A stretch of 24,378 bases of DNA from a virus, in the IMG/VR virus record IMGVR_UViG_3300042446_002035, positions 1-24,378 of that record, one strand, 5' to 3'. The translations under genes and the position numbers were made by a program. The notes under the pieces were generated by a model, which saw nothing but the letters and a program-made list of their open reading frames with translations, was not told where the DNA came from and searched no databases. Every line of letters starts with the position of its first letter. Position 1 is the stretch's first letter. Below, in pieces: positions 1 through 7,223 of the stretch.

Positions 1-815
1 ATCAAGATTTCCTATCAATTCAGTCGAAGTTGAGCAACGATGAAATCAGACCACTGGGAATTGGTATCACCAATCTTGCCTACTGGCATGCCAAGCGTAG
101 TTTGAAATATGGTGAGAAGGATGCTCTAGCAGAAGTCAAAACTTGGATGGAACATCAGACATATTATCTAACTGAGATGAGTGTTGAACTGGCTGAGGAG
201 CGAGGCCGATGCCTGGGCAGTGATCACACACGCTATGGACAAGGACAGTTTCCATGGGAACTTCGTGCCGCAGGAGTTAATGAACTGACTGATTTTACTC
301 CTGAACTTGAATGGGAAACACTTCGTGCTAGAATGAAAGTGAGTGGGGTTCGTAATGCTACCAATGGAGCAATTGCTCCTGTTGAATCCAGTTCAGTAGC
401 CATCAACTCAACCAACGGCATCGAAATGCCCATGAGTCTGATCACTGTGAAAGAAAGCAAGGCCGGCAGTTTGATTCAAGTGGCACCAGAGTACAACAAG
501 TTGAAAAACAAATATCAACTGATGTGGGCACAAAAAGACTGTGACGGCTACTTGAAAACTGCTGCTGTATTGGCAGCCTATGTGGACCAAAGCATTAGCA
601 CCAACACCTTTTACAATCCTGCACACTTTGCAGATCGTAAAGTGCCCACCACCCTGATTGCTCGTAACTTGATGCAGTCACACTACTGGGGTTTGAAAAC
701 TTTCTACTACAGCCTGATCAACAAACAAGGTAGCAAAGGCCAAGACGAACCTGAAGCACCATTGGAAGTGATTGACTTTGATGATCAAGAAGATTGCGAA
801 AGTTGTAAATTATAA
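1..815 (+). CDS. nrdA: Ribonucleoside-diphosphate reductase, class Ia alpha subunit, C-terminal part (5' truncated)
   Basis: The large catalytic subunit of ribonucleotide reductase, which reduces ribonucleotides to deoxyribonucleotides in the cytoplasm. The frame is open from base 3 at the left edge, so the gene begins outside the window; the first TTG at position 30 is internal. What is visible resembles the C-terminal third of E. coli NrdA: a VRNATNGAIAP...NSTNGIE segment, a QSISTNTFYNP segment, KVP, and KTFYYSL, whose two tyrosines match the radical-transfer pair Y730/Y731. The protein ends in CESCKL. These are the two C-terminal shuttle cysteines, spaced CxxC where E. coli has CESGAC. The stop codon overlaps the next start (TAATG), so the gene is in one operon with the aldolase, nrdB and glutaredoxin. 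The assignment is firm. Confidence 0.96.
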   Translation, partial: QDFLSIQSKLSNDEIRPLGIGITNLAYWHAKRSLKYGEKDALAEVKTWMEHQTYYLTEMSVELAEERGRCLGSDHTRYGQGQFPWELRAAGVNELTDFTPELEWETLRARMKVSGVRNATNGAIAPVESSSVAINSTNGIEMPMSLITVKESKAGSLIQVAPEYNKLKNKYQLMWAQKDCDGYLKTAAVLAAYVDQSISTNTFYNPAHFADRKVPTTLIARNLMQSHYWGLKTFYYSLINKQGSKGQDEPEAPLEVIDFDDQEDCESCKL

Positions 816-1438
816 TGTTAGAAACCATTTGTGATGTGATGTTGGATGCGTATAAACGCAATTGGATTACCAGTCGTGATGGCAATGTGAGTATTCGTCA
901 TCACGACCGTGACCATTTTTATATCACACCCAGCGGTGTGCGCAAGCAAACACTACAACCTGATCAGTTCAAGAAGATTCGTATTGTTGGCAGTATGTTG
1001 TGGGAAGAGCAACCATACACAGATATCAGTGCCAATCTTAAACCGTCGGGCGAACTACCCCTGCACCTTGGACTACAACGAAAAATGGGTCAGCACCGCG
1101 ATGAAGTGCGAGTAGTGGTTCACCTACATCCAACCTACTGTATAGCGGCCATGCATGCTGGCATTGATTTGAGCACAGTTAGTGCAGAGTTTCCAGAATT
1201 GAATCGCTACACTCGAGTGGCACCCAATGTGGGTGATGTGGCTCCCATCAGCCAAGAGCTTGCAGACCAGTGCCACACTATGTTACAATTAGACAATGAA
1301 GGAAATATTGCCTACGACATAGTAGGTATTAAAGGACACGGTGTTGTGGCTATTGACACAAGCCCGTGGCGTGCTTACGAGCACATAGAGAGACTAGAAC
1401 ATATTTGCAAGATAGTACTTGCATCAGGAAAATATTAA
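815..1438 (+). CDS. Class II aldolase/adducin-family protein
   Basis: A 207-aa zinc-dependent class II aldolase-like protein (FucA/AraD/MtnB superfamily). Visible motifs are DGNVSIR (22-28), TPSG (38-41), SGE with E80 as likely catalytic acid, HLH (H103, H105) and GHG (H175) as the three likely zinc ligands, and a C-terminal helix HIERLEHICK. Length is normal for a single-domain enzyme. Known members split or epimerise sugar phosphates (fuculose-1-P, ribulose-5-P) or dehydrate methylthioribulose-1-P; the substrate cannot be read from the sequence. It starts on the stop codon of nrdA and ends one base before nrdB, so it is translated inside the RNR operon. That suggests a link to pentose or nucleotide supply, but this is inference. 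Confidence 0.85.
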   Translation: MLETICDVMLDAYKRNWITSRDGNVSIRHHDRDHFYITPSGVRKQTLQPDQFKKIRIVGSMLWEEQPYTDISANLKPSGELPLHLGLQRKMGQHRDEVRVVVHLHPTYCIAAMHAGIDLSTVSAEFPELNRYTRVAPNVGDVAPISQELADQCHTMLQLDNEGNIAYDIVGIKGHGVVAIDTSPWRAYEHIERLEHICKIVLASGKY

Positions 1439-1439
1439 A

Positions 1440-2540
1440 ATGAGCCAACAACAATACAACTTAAAAACAAAAACAGATTATCTCAATCGCAAGATGTTTC
1501 TGGATCCTGCGGGTCCTGTGACCATTCAACGTTTTGAAGAAGTCAAATACAACAAAATTGTAAAATTTGAACAAGAGGCTCGTGGTTTCTTCTGGGTGCC
1601 TGAGGAAGTGAGCCTGACCAAGGATGCCAACGACTTCAAGGAAGCCAGCAGCACAGTAAAACACATCTTTACCAGCAACCTGCTGCGTCAAACAGCCCTG
1701 GATAGTTTGCAAGGCCGAGGCCCTACACAGGTGTTTACCCCTGTGGTATCCATTCCTGAATTAGAAGCCTTGATGTACAACTGGGGATTCTTTGAAACCA
1801 ACATTCACAGTAGAAGTTACAGCCACATCATTCGTAACATCTACAATGTGCCCAAGGATGTGTTCAGCACAATCCATGACACCCGAGAGATTGTTGAAAT
1901 GGCCAGTACAATTGGCCTGTATTATGATCGCCTGCACATGATCAACTGCCGCAAAGAACTGCAAGAAGATTTTGACGAACATGAACATATCAAGGCCATC
2001 TGGTTGGCACTGAACGCCAGTTACGGGCTAGAAGCGTTCCGTTTCATGGTCAGCTTTGCCACCAGCTTGGCCATGGTTGAGAACAGAATTTTCATTGGCA
2101 ATGGCAATATCATCAGCCTGATACTGCAAGACGAAATTCTACACAAGGACTGGACAGCCTGGATCATCAATCAAGTGGTCAAAGAAGATCCACGCTTTGC
2201 ACGAGCCAAGCAAGAATGTGAAGCTGAAGTGTATCAAATGTATTTGGATGTTATCCGTGAAGAAAAATCCTGGGCCGATTACTTGTTCAACCAAGGACCA
2301 GTGATTGGTCTCAATGCCAACATTCTCAAAGACTTTGTGGACTACACTGCTGTGAGCGCACTAAAAGAAATTGGTATCAAATATCAAGAACCTGTACCTC
2401 GTTCAACTCCTATTCCTTGGTTCAACAAGCATGTGGACACACACAAGAAACAATCTGCCTTGCAGGAAACAGAATCAACCAATTATGTGATCGGAGTCAT
2501 GAGTGATCAACTGGACTACGATGCACTACCGGAGCTATAA
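1440..2540 (+). CDS. nrdB: Ribonucleoside-diphosphate reductase, class Ia beta subunit
   Basis: The radical-generating di-iron subunit of RNR, 366 aa. The ATG at 1440 is chosen because it follows the aldolase stop by one base and gives a normal N-terminus; an upstream TTG (1419) would overlap the aldolase. Metal ligands by alignment with E. coli are D88, E119, H123, E198, E232 and H235, with radical tyrosine Y127 in HSRSYSHIIRN. All spacings equal those of E. coli (D84, E115, H118, E204, E238, H241, Y122) except that there is one extra residue between E119 and H123 (ETNIH instead of ETIH). The C-terminal DQLDYDALPEL resembles the tail peptide by which NrdB docks to NrdA. Function is nearly certain; the effect of the insertion is unknown. 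Confidence 0.95.
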   Translation: MSQQQYNLKTKTDYLNRKMFLDPAGPVTIQRFEEVKYNKIVKFEQEARGFFWVPEEVSLTKDANDFKEASSTVKHIFTSNLLRQTALDSLQGRGPTQVFTPVVSIPELEALMYNWGFFETNIHSRSYSHIIRNIYNVPKDVFSTIHDTREIVEMASTIGLYYDRLHMINCRKELQEDFDEHEHIKAIWLALNASYGLEAFRFMVSFATSLAMVENRIFIGNGNIISLILQDEILHKDWTAWIINQVVKEDPRFARAKQECEAEVYQMYLDVIREEKSWADYLFNQGPVIGLNANILKDFVDYTAVSALKEIGIKYQEPVPRSTPIPWFNKHVDTHKKQSALQETESTNYVIGVMSDQLDYDALPEL

Positions 2541-2542
2541 AA

Positions 2543-2995
2543 ATGAACAATGACATTCGACAATCTATTGCAGCAACTGCACCACGAGTAGATGATGCTT
2601 GGTTTGATGCTGGCGGTTTCCAAACCTACAAACACCCAACCCCTATCAGTTATGAAACTGCCACAGACAACGGCACAGTTCAAACACTAGAAGGTCCTGT
2701 GGACTACACAGTGGGTCACAAGATCATTACTGGGCCCAAGGGCGAAAAATATCCTGTTAGTCCCATCAAGTTTGCTGCATACTACGACGACAATGGTGAT
2801 GGCACAGCAACACCCAAGAAGATCATGAAGGTGGCTCGACTTGCTGATCATGACGGTGTTGTCAACGCCAGCTGGGGCAATCTGGAATATACTCGTGGCA
2901 ACGACTACATTGTGAAACATGGTCCTGGTGACTACGGTGTTGTGAAAGCAGACATATTTGCCAAGACCTATGATAAATCACAAGAAAGAAACTAA
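2543..2995 (+). CDS. PGDYG-motif protein of unknown function
   Basis: A 150-aa soluble protein with no signal peptide or membrane segment. Near the C-terminus it carries HGPGDYGVVKADIFAKTY. The PGDYG motif is the hallmark of an uncharacterised bacterial/viral family named after it (Pfam PGDYG, from memory). The same stretch also reads like a beta-rich ligand-binding domain (TGPKGEKYPV, NLEYTRGNDYIV). It starts two bases after the nrdB stop and is immediately followed by glutaredoxin, so it belongs to the RNR operon. A role near redox or nucleotide metabolism is inferred from position only. Confidence 0.75.
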   Translation: MNNDIRQSIAATAPRVDDAWFDAGGFQTYKHPTPISYETATDNGTVQTLEGPVDYTVGHKIITGPKGEKYPVSPIKFAAYYDDNGDGTATPKKIMKVARLADHDGVVNASWGNLEYTRGNDYIVKHGPGDYGVVKADIFAKTYDKSQERN

Positions 2996-3217
2996 ATGAA
3001 AGCAATTGTATGGTCAAAAGACCAGTGTCCCTACTGCGTTCAAGCCAAGAGTCTATTAGAGAGTCGCGGCATTGAATACGAAGAACGCAACGTGAGTCAA
3101 GACTGGACCCGAGAACAACTACTAGAAGCTGTACCAACAGCTCGCACATTGCCACAGATCTTCTTGGGTGAAGAACTTGTGGGCGGATTTACAGAACTCA
3201 GAAAGAAACTAGCATAA
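2996..3217 (+). CDS. grx: Glutaredoxin (probable RNR electron donor)
   Basis: A 73-aa glutaredoxin. The dithiol active site CPYC is at residues 11-14, the cis-proline segment TLPQIF follows, and the end carries the GGF(T)EL glutathione/partner-binding signature. In T4 the equivalent is NrdC, which re-reduces ribonucleotide reductase; the CESC tail of the neighbouring NrdA would be its natural substrate. The start codon directly abuts the stop of the PGDYG gene, and its own stop overlaps the next ATG (TAATG). The size is at the short end for glutaredoxins but all core elements are present. Confidence 0.92.
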   Translation: MKAIVWSKDQCPYCVQAKSLLESRGIEYEERNVSQDWTREQLLEAVPTARTLPQIFLGEELVGGFTELRKKLA

Positions 3218-3522
3218 TGCAAATAGCTCTTGAATACAATCAAGTATACACATTCAAATTGAACTCAGGCGAAGAAATGGTTGCCAAGGTCAAACAATCC
3301 GGCGGAGATTGGATCACACTAGAAGAACCAGTGAGTATTGCTCCAGGCCCTCAAGGTATGGGACTTGTGCCCAGCATGTTCACAGCAGATCCCAAGGAAG
3401 AAATTCGGTTAAATACTAACAGCGTTTCTTTGGTATCCAAGACTGATGACTCAGTCAAAATGAAGTACATAGAAGCAACCACTGGTATCAAAGTACCAGA
3501 GAAGAAACTTATACTAGGATAA
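3217..3522 (+). CDS. Small beta-rich phage protein, possibly Sm-like fold
   Basis: A 101-aa protein, translationally coupled to glutaredoxin through a TAATG overlap. Residues 8-45 (VYTFKLNSGEEMVAKV...WITLEEPVSIAP) have the alternating pattern of a small five-stranded barrel like Sm/Lsm proteins (bind-a-loop, then 'L.SGEE..A.V'). The rest, SIAPGPQGMGLVPSMFTADPKEEI, would be an insertion, followed by a final strand VKMKYIEATTGI. I do not recognise an established family name. RNA binding would be a guess from fold resemblance only. Confidence 0.6.
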   Translation: MQIALEYNQVYTFKLNSGEEMVAKVKQSGGDWITLEEPVSIAPGPQGMGLVPSMFTADPKEEIRLNTNSVSLVSKTDDSVKMKYIEATTGIKVPEKKLILG

Positions 3523-3523
3523 C

Positions 3524-3790
3524 ATGCCAGCAGTTCAACGAGTGGGTGATGTGGATTCAGGTGGTGGTGTAATCACCAGTGGAGTTGGTTCTGTACGAAT
3601 CAACGGAATTCCTGTGAGTGTCAATGGCTCCAGTGTAAGCCCGCATGCTCGTAAAAATAGTCACCGACCAGTAACAGCTGGAGGTGTTGGTTCTGTCATG
3701 GCTGGCGGCTCACCTGTCAACGTGGCCGGAAATGCTGACACCTGTGGGCATGCACGAACTGGTGGCAGCTCAAATGTGAGTGCAGGATAA
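3524..3790 (+). CDS. PAAR-motif tail spike tip protein
   Basis: An 88-aa PAAR protein. It shows the Gly/Ser/Val-rich short beta repeats and the metal-binding histidines and cysteine expected of the cone-shaped tip (SPHARKNSH, CGHART). PAAR proteins cap the central spike of contractile tails (T4 gp5.4) and of type VI secretion systems; they are sharpened by a bound zinc or iron. The start follows the preceding stop by one base and its own stop overlaps the next ATG, so it is co-translated with the large structural protein downstream. This is the clearest evidence in the window that the element is a contractile-tailed phage. Confidence 0.92.
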   Translation: MPAVQRVGDVDSGGGVITSGVGSVRINGIPVSVNGSSVSPHARKNSHRPVTAGGVGSVMAGGSPVNVAGNADTCGHARTGGSSNVSAG

Positions 3791-5838
3791 TGGCTGCTAG
3801 TATACTCACTCCCTTGCAGATTACTGCCAGTGCTGCACTGCTCAACAACCAAGGTCTCAAACCCTTGCCCAGTGCTCTTACCGCAGCACTGGCAGCATTC
3901 AATGCTACTCCGTTGATTACTGCATACCAGGCCGCTGTGGCCTATTACCTGAATCAAACATACAAAACAACCAGCACATTGACAGCCTTGTTGAGCATGG
4001 GCAGCACTACTTGTCCGGCTCTGGGCAATAGTATTCCTGCTGCTCCAATTGGCACATTTACAAATCTTGTTTATCCAACTGCTACCACTGGCAGTGTTGT
4101 GGTACAGGAACTGCCAATATCACCGTATGGATTTTCGGGCTTGGCCAAACAAACTGGCGATGCTTACCTAGGCAATGGTGACGCAGGCCGCTTTGCCCAA
4201 GGATTCCTGGCGGTGCAAGGTTTTATCAGCATTACCAATGATTACATAAACTCAGCAGTGAACGCCAATACCTATCTTGGACCAACGTTTACCAACATGG
4301 ATGCACTAGTCACTGCTGATATCAGCACAGTAAATCCTGACATTGAAAATTTTGGTGTGGACTTGGAAAAACAAGGCCAACTGGTCAATCTTGCAAATTT
4401 AAACTTGTATGGAACACCAGCTGGACTCATACAGCAAATCAGTGCTCAGGCTGGCATAACTGATGCAGCAATTCCAGTGCTACAACAAGCGCTGACAAAT
4501 GCTGGGTTGTCCAGAACAGACATTAGAGATCTAGTGCAAAACAATGTTCAGAGTTTGTTGAATCCCAGTGGCCTGTCTGCAAATCAATTTGATCGATTGC
4601 AAAAAATTGCTTGGCTGGCCATGACCGCAGTTGGTGCTGATGAGTTGACACAGATTTTGAGCATACTGGAAGTAACAACTCCCAACATTGTTGCACTCAG
4701 TGATTTGCTGGATCCAGTCAAGGTATTTCCCCTTAGTTACGCTACCTTACAAACGCCTAGTCCAGATGGACCAGTACCAATATTTAATTCTACTGGTGCT
4801 GTGAATTCTGACATACAGCCCATTGTCAACAGCTACTTGCCTACTCAATCAGGCTGCGACGAATTGGGAAAAATTATACCACAGGCTGATGCAGTGGCCA
4901 ACAAAGCAATTCAAGTTGCCTTGCAACAGATTCCGGGCATTGCTGATTCGTCTTTGCCAGCATTGGCAGAAACAGCAAGAGGCTACACTGATCAATCCTG
5001 GGATCCTGCACAGCCTTATCTTGTGAATGATCTGGTTGCTGATGGTGAAACAGTGCCTGAGTTTTATCGTGCTCAACAAGATGTGCCAGCTGGCATAGAT
5101 ATTGGCAATACCACTTACTGGTCACCTACCACACTGGATGGTCTCAGCACCATGACGGGTCTTCCATTGGTACAAGACCTAGCAACTCCTGTTCCTGCTG
5201 CTGTCACTAGTTTTTTTGCCAACAACATTGCCACAGGCACAGGACCCGAAGGCACCATTACCACTTGCGATGTGTTGGGCACAGCCATTGACTACAACAA
5301 CATTGCCACACCATTTGACACAGCCACTGCTACTATCACAGCACTTGACGGTGCTGGCACACTAAACGCACTCAAGGCCACATATGCTGGTATGTTGACT
5401 GCTGCCAACGACGCTGCAATGATAGCTTATATTGCCACTGCCAACACAGACATTGGCAATGTGATTGCTGCGGCCCCAGCGTCTACTACCATATTGAACA
5501 CTGCGTTTGTCGCAATTGCACAGTCAATCAGCGATGAAAAAGCCCTGCAGATTCGAGCTGGCATTAATTATTTTGATCTGCCGACGGGCGAACAAACAAG
5601 TGTGATGGCATTTGTACAAAATCTTGCTGGATATGCACAACTAACTGCTGATTGTGAGGCCGCTGAGTTCTTGGAACAAATTGCTGACACGTCAATAGTG
5701 GGTGGTCAAGCCTTGATTGGTGCCATGCGAGAAGCTAGAAACAAACAGTATATACAAGAATCCAATTTGTTTATGTTTAACAACGTGCCTTTGGACCCAC
5801 CGCTGGTTCCAATTCCTGTTGTGGTACCGGTGCAATGA
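3790..5838 (+). CDS. Large presumed virion/baseplate protein with a carbohydrate-binding-like segment
   Basis: A 682-aa Ala/Thr/Asn-rich protein coupled to the PAAR gene (TAATG). The N-terminal 70 residues are alpha-helical and hydrophobic (AALLNNQGLKPLP, AYQAAVAYYLNQ) but show no signal peptide. Residues about 402-448 (QSWDPAQPY..NDLV..., FYRAQ, ...TYWSP) follow the pattern of CBM5/12 chitin-binding-type modules: W-x-x-x-x-x-Y, D-x-V, Y/F-Y-R-A and a terminal YW. The final segment is Pro/Val-rich (PLDPPLVPIPVVVPVQ). Next to a PAAR gene it is most likely a tail or baseplate component, perhaps touching the cell surface. No specific T4 homologue was recognised, so structural function is inference from context and composition. 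Confidence 0.7.
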   Translation: MAASILTPLQITASAALLNNQGLKPLPSALTAALAAFNATPLITAYQAAVAYYLNQTYKTTSTLTALLSMGSTTCPALGNSIPAAPIGTFTNLVYPTATTGSVVVQELPISPYGFSGLAKQTGDAYLGNGDAGRFAQGFLAVQGFISITNDYINSAVNANTYLGPTFTNMDALVTADISTVNPDIENFGVDLEKQGQLVNLANLNLYGTPAGLIQQISAQAGITDAAIPVLQQALTNAGLSRTDIRDLVQNNVQSLLNPSGLSANQFDRLQKIAWLAMTAVGADELTQILSILEVTTPNIVALSDLLDPVKVFPLSYATLQTPSPDGPVPIFNSTGAVNSDIQPIVNSYLPTQSGCDELGKIIPQADAVANKAIQVALQQIPGIADSSLPALAETARGYTDQSWDPAQPYLVNDLVADGETVPEFYRAQQDVPAGIDIGNTTYWSPTTLDGLSTMTGLPLVQDLATPVPAAVTSFFANNIATGTGPEGTITTCDVLGTAIDYNNIATPFDTATATITALDGAGTLNALKATYAGMLTAANDAAMIAYIATANTDIGNVIAAAPASTTILNTAFVAIAQSISDEKALQIRAGINYFDLPTGEQTSVMAFVQNLAGYAQLTADCEAAEFLEQIADTSIVGGQALIGAMREARNKQYIQESNLFMFNNVPLDPPLVPIPVVVPVQ

Positions 5839-5860
5839 TCCGGACAATTTACCCATCCCA

Positions 5861-5891
5861 GTTACTATTACGATAAATAATAGTCTGTAAC
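5861..5891. repeat. AT-rich inverted repeat upstream of the porin promoter
   Basis: ACTATTA (5864-5870) and TAATAGT (5878-5884) form a perfect 7-bp inverted repeat around a 7-base loop. GTTAC (5861-5865) and GTAAC (5887-5891) are an outer, partly overlapping pair. The loop region contains GATAAATA (5872-5879), which resembles the T4 late promoter octamer. It could be an operator, a weak hairpin or part of promoter architecture. Confidence 0.5.
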
Positions 5892-5920
5892 AGTTGACTC
5901 TGGGTCATATTGCTGTTACA
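5886..5920. repeat. 8-bp inverted repeat embracing the porin promoter
   Basis: TGTAACAG (5886-5893) and CTGTTACA (5913-5920) are exact reverse complements separated by 19 bases. The left half abuts the -35 box and the right half overlaps the -10 box. This is the geometry of a dimeric repressor operator, although a transcript hairpin is an alternative for the downstream half. Confidence 0.5.
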
Positions 5921-5922
5921 AT
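5894..5922 (+). promoter_or_regulatory. Sigma-70-type promoter of the porin gene
   Basis: TTGACT (5894-5899), a 17-base spacer and TACAAT (5917-5922) give a near-consensus promoter. Transcription would start near 5929. A strong Shine-Dalgarno AAGGAG (5946-5951) lies five bases before the porin ATG. Confidence 0.75.
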
Positions 5923-5956
5923 TAGTATCTTCACTACGAATCTATAAGGAGAATAT

Positions 5957-6844
5957 ATGAAGAAATTTGCTTTAGTTTTGGCCATGGTTTTGGCTACAGG
6001 TGCCGCGCAGGCTCAAGTGTCTGTGTATGGCAAAGTACGCCAGTACATGGACAATGACAAAGTTGGCACCGCCTCGGGTGTCACGGCATTGACCAATGAT
6101 ACCAGTCGTATTGGTTTCAAAGCGTCAGAAAAGTTGAGCAATGGCTTGACTGCAACTGCTGTGTTTGAAACAGGCGTGGGCGCAGATGCACCGGCTGCAA
6201 CTACATTCGGCGATCGTGAAAGCACTGTGGGCCTGGCCGGCAAAGGCTTTGCTGTTCGTGCAGGTCGTGCAACACATGCTTATGACGCAGCCGTTGGTGA
6301 TTTTAGCCCAATCAACGATTATGCTTCTTTCACTGGTACAATTCACACCAAGCCAACCAGTCGCATTCAAAACGCTGTGTTTGGTGCTGTAAACGTTGGT
6401 CCAACTGCTGTGCGTTATGACCACGGCTTGTCTGAAGTTGCAGGCGGCACTGATGTGCAAGCTGGTAGTATTGGTACCAAGTTTGGTCCAGTTGCTGTGG
6501 GTGTTGCACGTCACACAGGTTCTGGTAGTGATTACACTGCCGCTGGTGCCAGCTTTGCCGCAGGCGTTGCCACTGTGTATGGTTTGTGGAGTGAGCAGAA
6601 AACTGCTGGTGCCGTAGCCAACACTGGCAAGAGCATTGGCGTTGCTGTTCCTGTTGCAGGTACCGCAGTCACAGTGAAAGGTTCCTATGGCACCAACACT
6701 GCTGACACCAAGGCCTACAACCTGGCTGCGACCTATGCGTTCAGTAAGAACACCATGGCCCATGCTGTGTTCCGTAAGGAAAGTGCAGTTCTTGCAGCCA
6801 ACGATCGTCAGCAATTTGGCGTTGGTCTAGAATACAATTTCTAA
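5957..6844 (+). CDS. Gram-negative trimeric porin (Burkholderiales type), phage moron
   Basis: A 295-aa outer-membrane porin. It begins with a clear signal peptide, cleaved after AQA at residue 19. The mature protein starts QVSVYGKVRQY, then carries DTSRIGFK, GLTATAVFETG and repeated amphipathic beta strands, and ends in LEYNF with the C-terminal Phe used by the BAM machinery. Betaproteobacterial porins typically begin and end this way. At about 276 mature residues it is shorter than the usual 330-350 of that family, suggesting trimmed loops. It has its own promoter and terminator and looks more GC-rich than flanking genes (about 53-57% in sampled lines). Together these point to a cargo gene of host origin. 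Phages such as PA-2 carry porins that replace host receptors. Confidence 0.93.
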   Translation: MKKFALVLAMVLATGAAQAQVSVYGKVRQYMDNDKVGTASGVTALTNDTSRIGFKASEKLSNGLTATAVFETGVGADAPAATTFGDRESTVGLAGKGFAVRAGRATHAYDAAVGDFSPINDYASFTGTIHTKPTSRIQNAVFGAVNVGPTAVRYDHGLSEVAGGTDVQAGSIGTKFGPVAVGVARHTGSGSDYTAAGASFAAGVATVYGLWSEQKTAGAVANTGKSIGVAVPVAGTAVTVKGSYGTNTADTKAYNLAATYAFSKNTMAHAVFRKESAVLAANDRQQFGVGLEYNF

Positions 6845-6848
6845 ACCC

Positions 6849-6876
6849 AAAGTACTACCGTAAAAAGTAGTACTTT
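6849..6876 (+). terminator. Perfect hairpin just after the porin gene
   Basis: AAAGTACTAC (6849-6858) and GTAGTACTTT (6867-6876) form a 10-bp perfect stem with an 8-base loop, starting five bases after the stop codon. It lacks a long U tract, so it may protect the mRNA 3' end or act as the first of two terminators. Confidence 0.6.
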
Positions 6877-6884
6877 TCACTAAC

Positions 6885-6915
6885 AAAACCCTGCCCTGTG
6901 CAGGGTTTTTCTTTT
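6885..6915 (+). terminator. Rho-independent terminator of the porin unit
   Basis: AAAACCCTGC (6885-6894), loop CCTGT and GCAGGGTTTT (6900-6909) form a 10-bp perfect stem, followed by TCTTTT. This is a textbook intrinsic terminator, and its stem is symmetric enough to work on both strands. It isolates the porin from the promoter cassette that follows. Confidence 0.9.
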
Positions 6916-6917
6916 GG

Positions 6918-6946
6918 TTGACCATTAATGCCCGATTTGCTATAAT
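6918..6946 (+). promoter_or_regulatory. Strong sigma-70 promoter, copy A
   Basis: TTGACC (6918-6923), a 17-base spacer and TATAAT (6941-6946). The RBS AAGGAG (6965-6970) precedes ATG at 6977. The stretch from 6916 to the start codon closely resembles the one at 7163-7226. It was probably an early phage promoter read by host RNA polymerase. Confidence 0.9.
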
Positions 6947-6976
6947 ACACACATAGACAGCAAAAAGGAGCTTGAA

Positions 6977-7159
6977 ATGGAATACAAACAGCACTTGGAA
7001 CTTATCACCAGATGGGGTCAGTACAACGGCGTCCAGGGTGGCCTGCTTGAAACACTGCAAGCCATGCGGGCATGTGGGTCAGACGAACTGCATCGTGACG
7101 AGCGCCTGGCATTGCGAACTGTGATGGATGGGTTTCAGCAATTGTTTGCCCCTGCGTAA
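6977..7159 (+). CDS. Small early protein of unknown function
   Basis: A 60-aa protein with a strong RBS (AAGGAG) and its own consensus promoter. The sequence is mostly helical and charged (LLETLQAMRACGSDELHRDERLALRTVMDGF) with no membrane segment. I recognise no family. Strong host-type expression signals on a very small protein are typical of phage early host-takeover genes; that role is inferred. Confidence 0.75.
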   Translation: MEYKQHLELITRWGQYNGVQGGLLETLQAMRACGSDELHRDERLALRTVMDGFQQLFAPA

Positions 7160-7164
7160 AACGG

Positions 7165-7193
7165 TTGACCATTATTTCCCATTCTGCTATAAT
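7165..7193 (+). promoter_or_regulatory. Strong sigma-70 promoter, copy B
   Basis: TTGACC (7165-7170), a 17-base spacer and TATAAT (7188-7193). The RBS AAGGAG (7212-7217) is six bases before ATG 7224. It shares GGTTGACCATTA, GCTATAAT and the ACAGCAA-AAGGAG leader with copy A, so the two cassettes appear to be duplicates. Confidence 0.9.
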
Positions 7194-7223
7194 TAACACT
7201 TAAACAGCAACAAGGAGTCTAGT

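Noticed and set aside
30-815. nrdA start at TTG 30
   Set aside because: The frame is open to the left edge and the sequence continues as NrdA, so the start lies outside the window.
1419-1439. nrdB start at the upstream TTG
   Set aside because: It would overlap the aldolase; ATG 1440 fits the spacing used throughout the operon.
6125-6814. Minus-strand ORF of 229 codons opposite the porin
   Set aside because: Cys/Thr/Ser-rich shadow of the porin reading frame with no family resemblance.
5957-6844. Porin as evidence that the whole window is bacterial chromosome
   Set aside because: Flanking PAAR, RNR, ligase and overlapping small phage genes point to a phage, and the porin is bounded by its own promoter and terminator. 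A misassembly cannot be excluded without read data.
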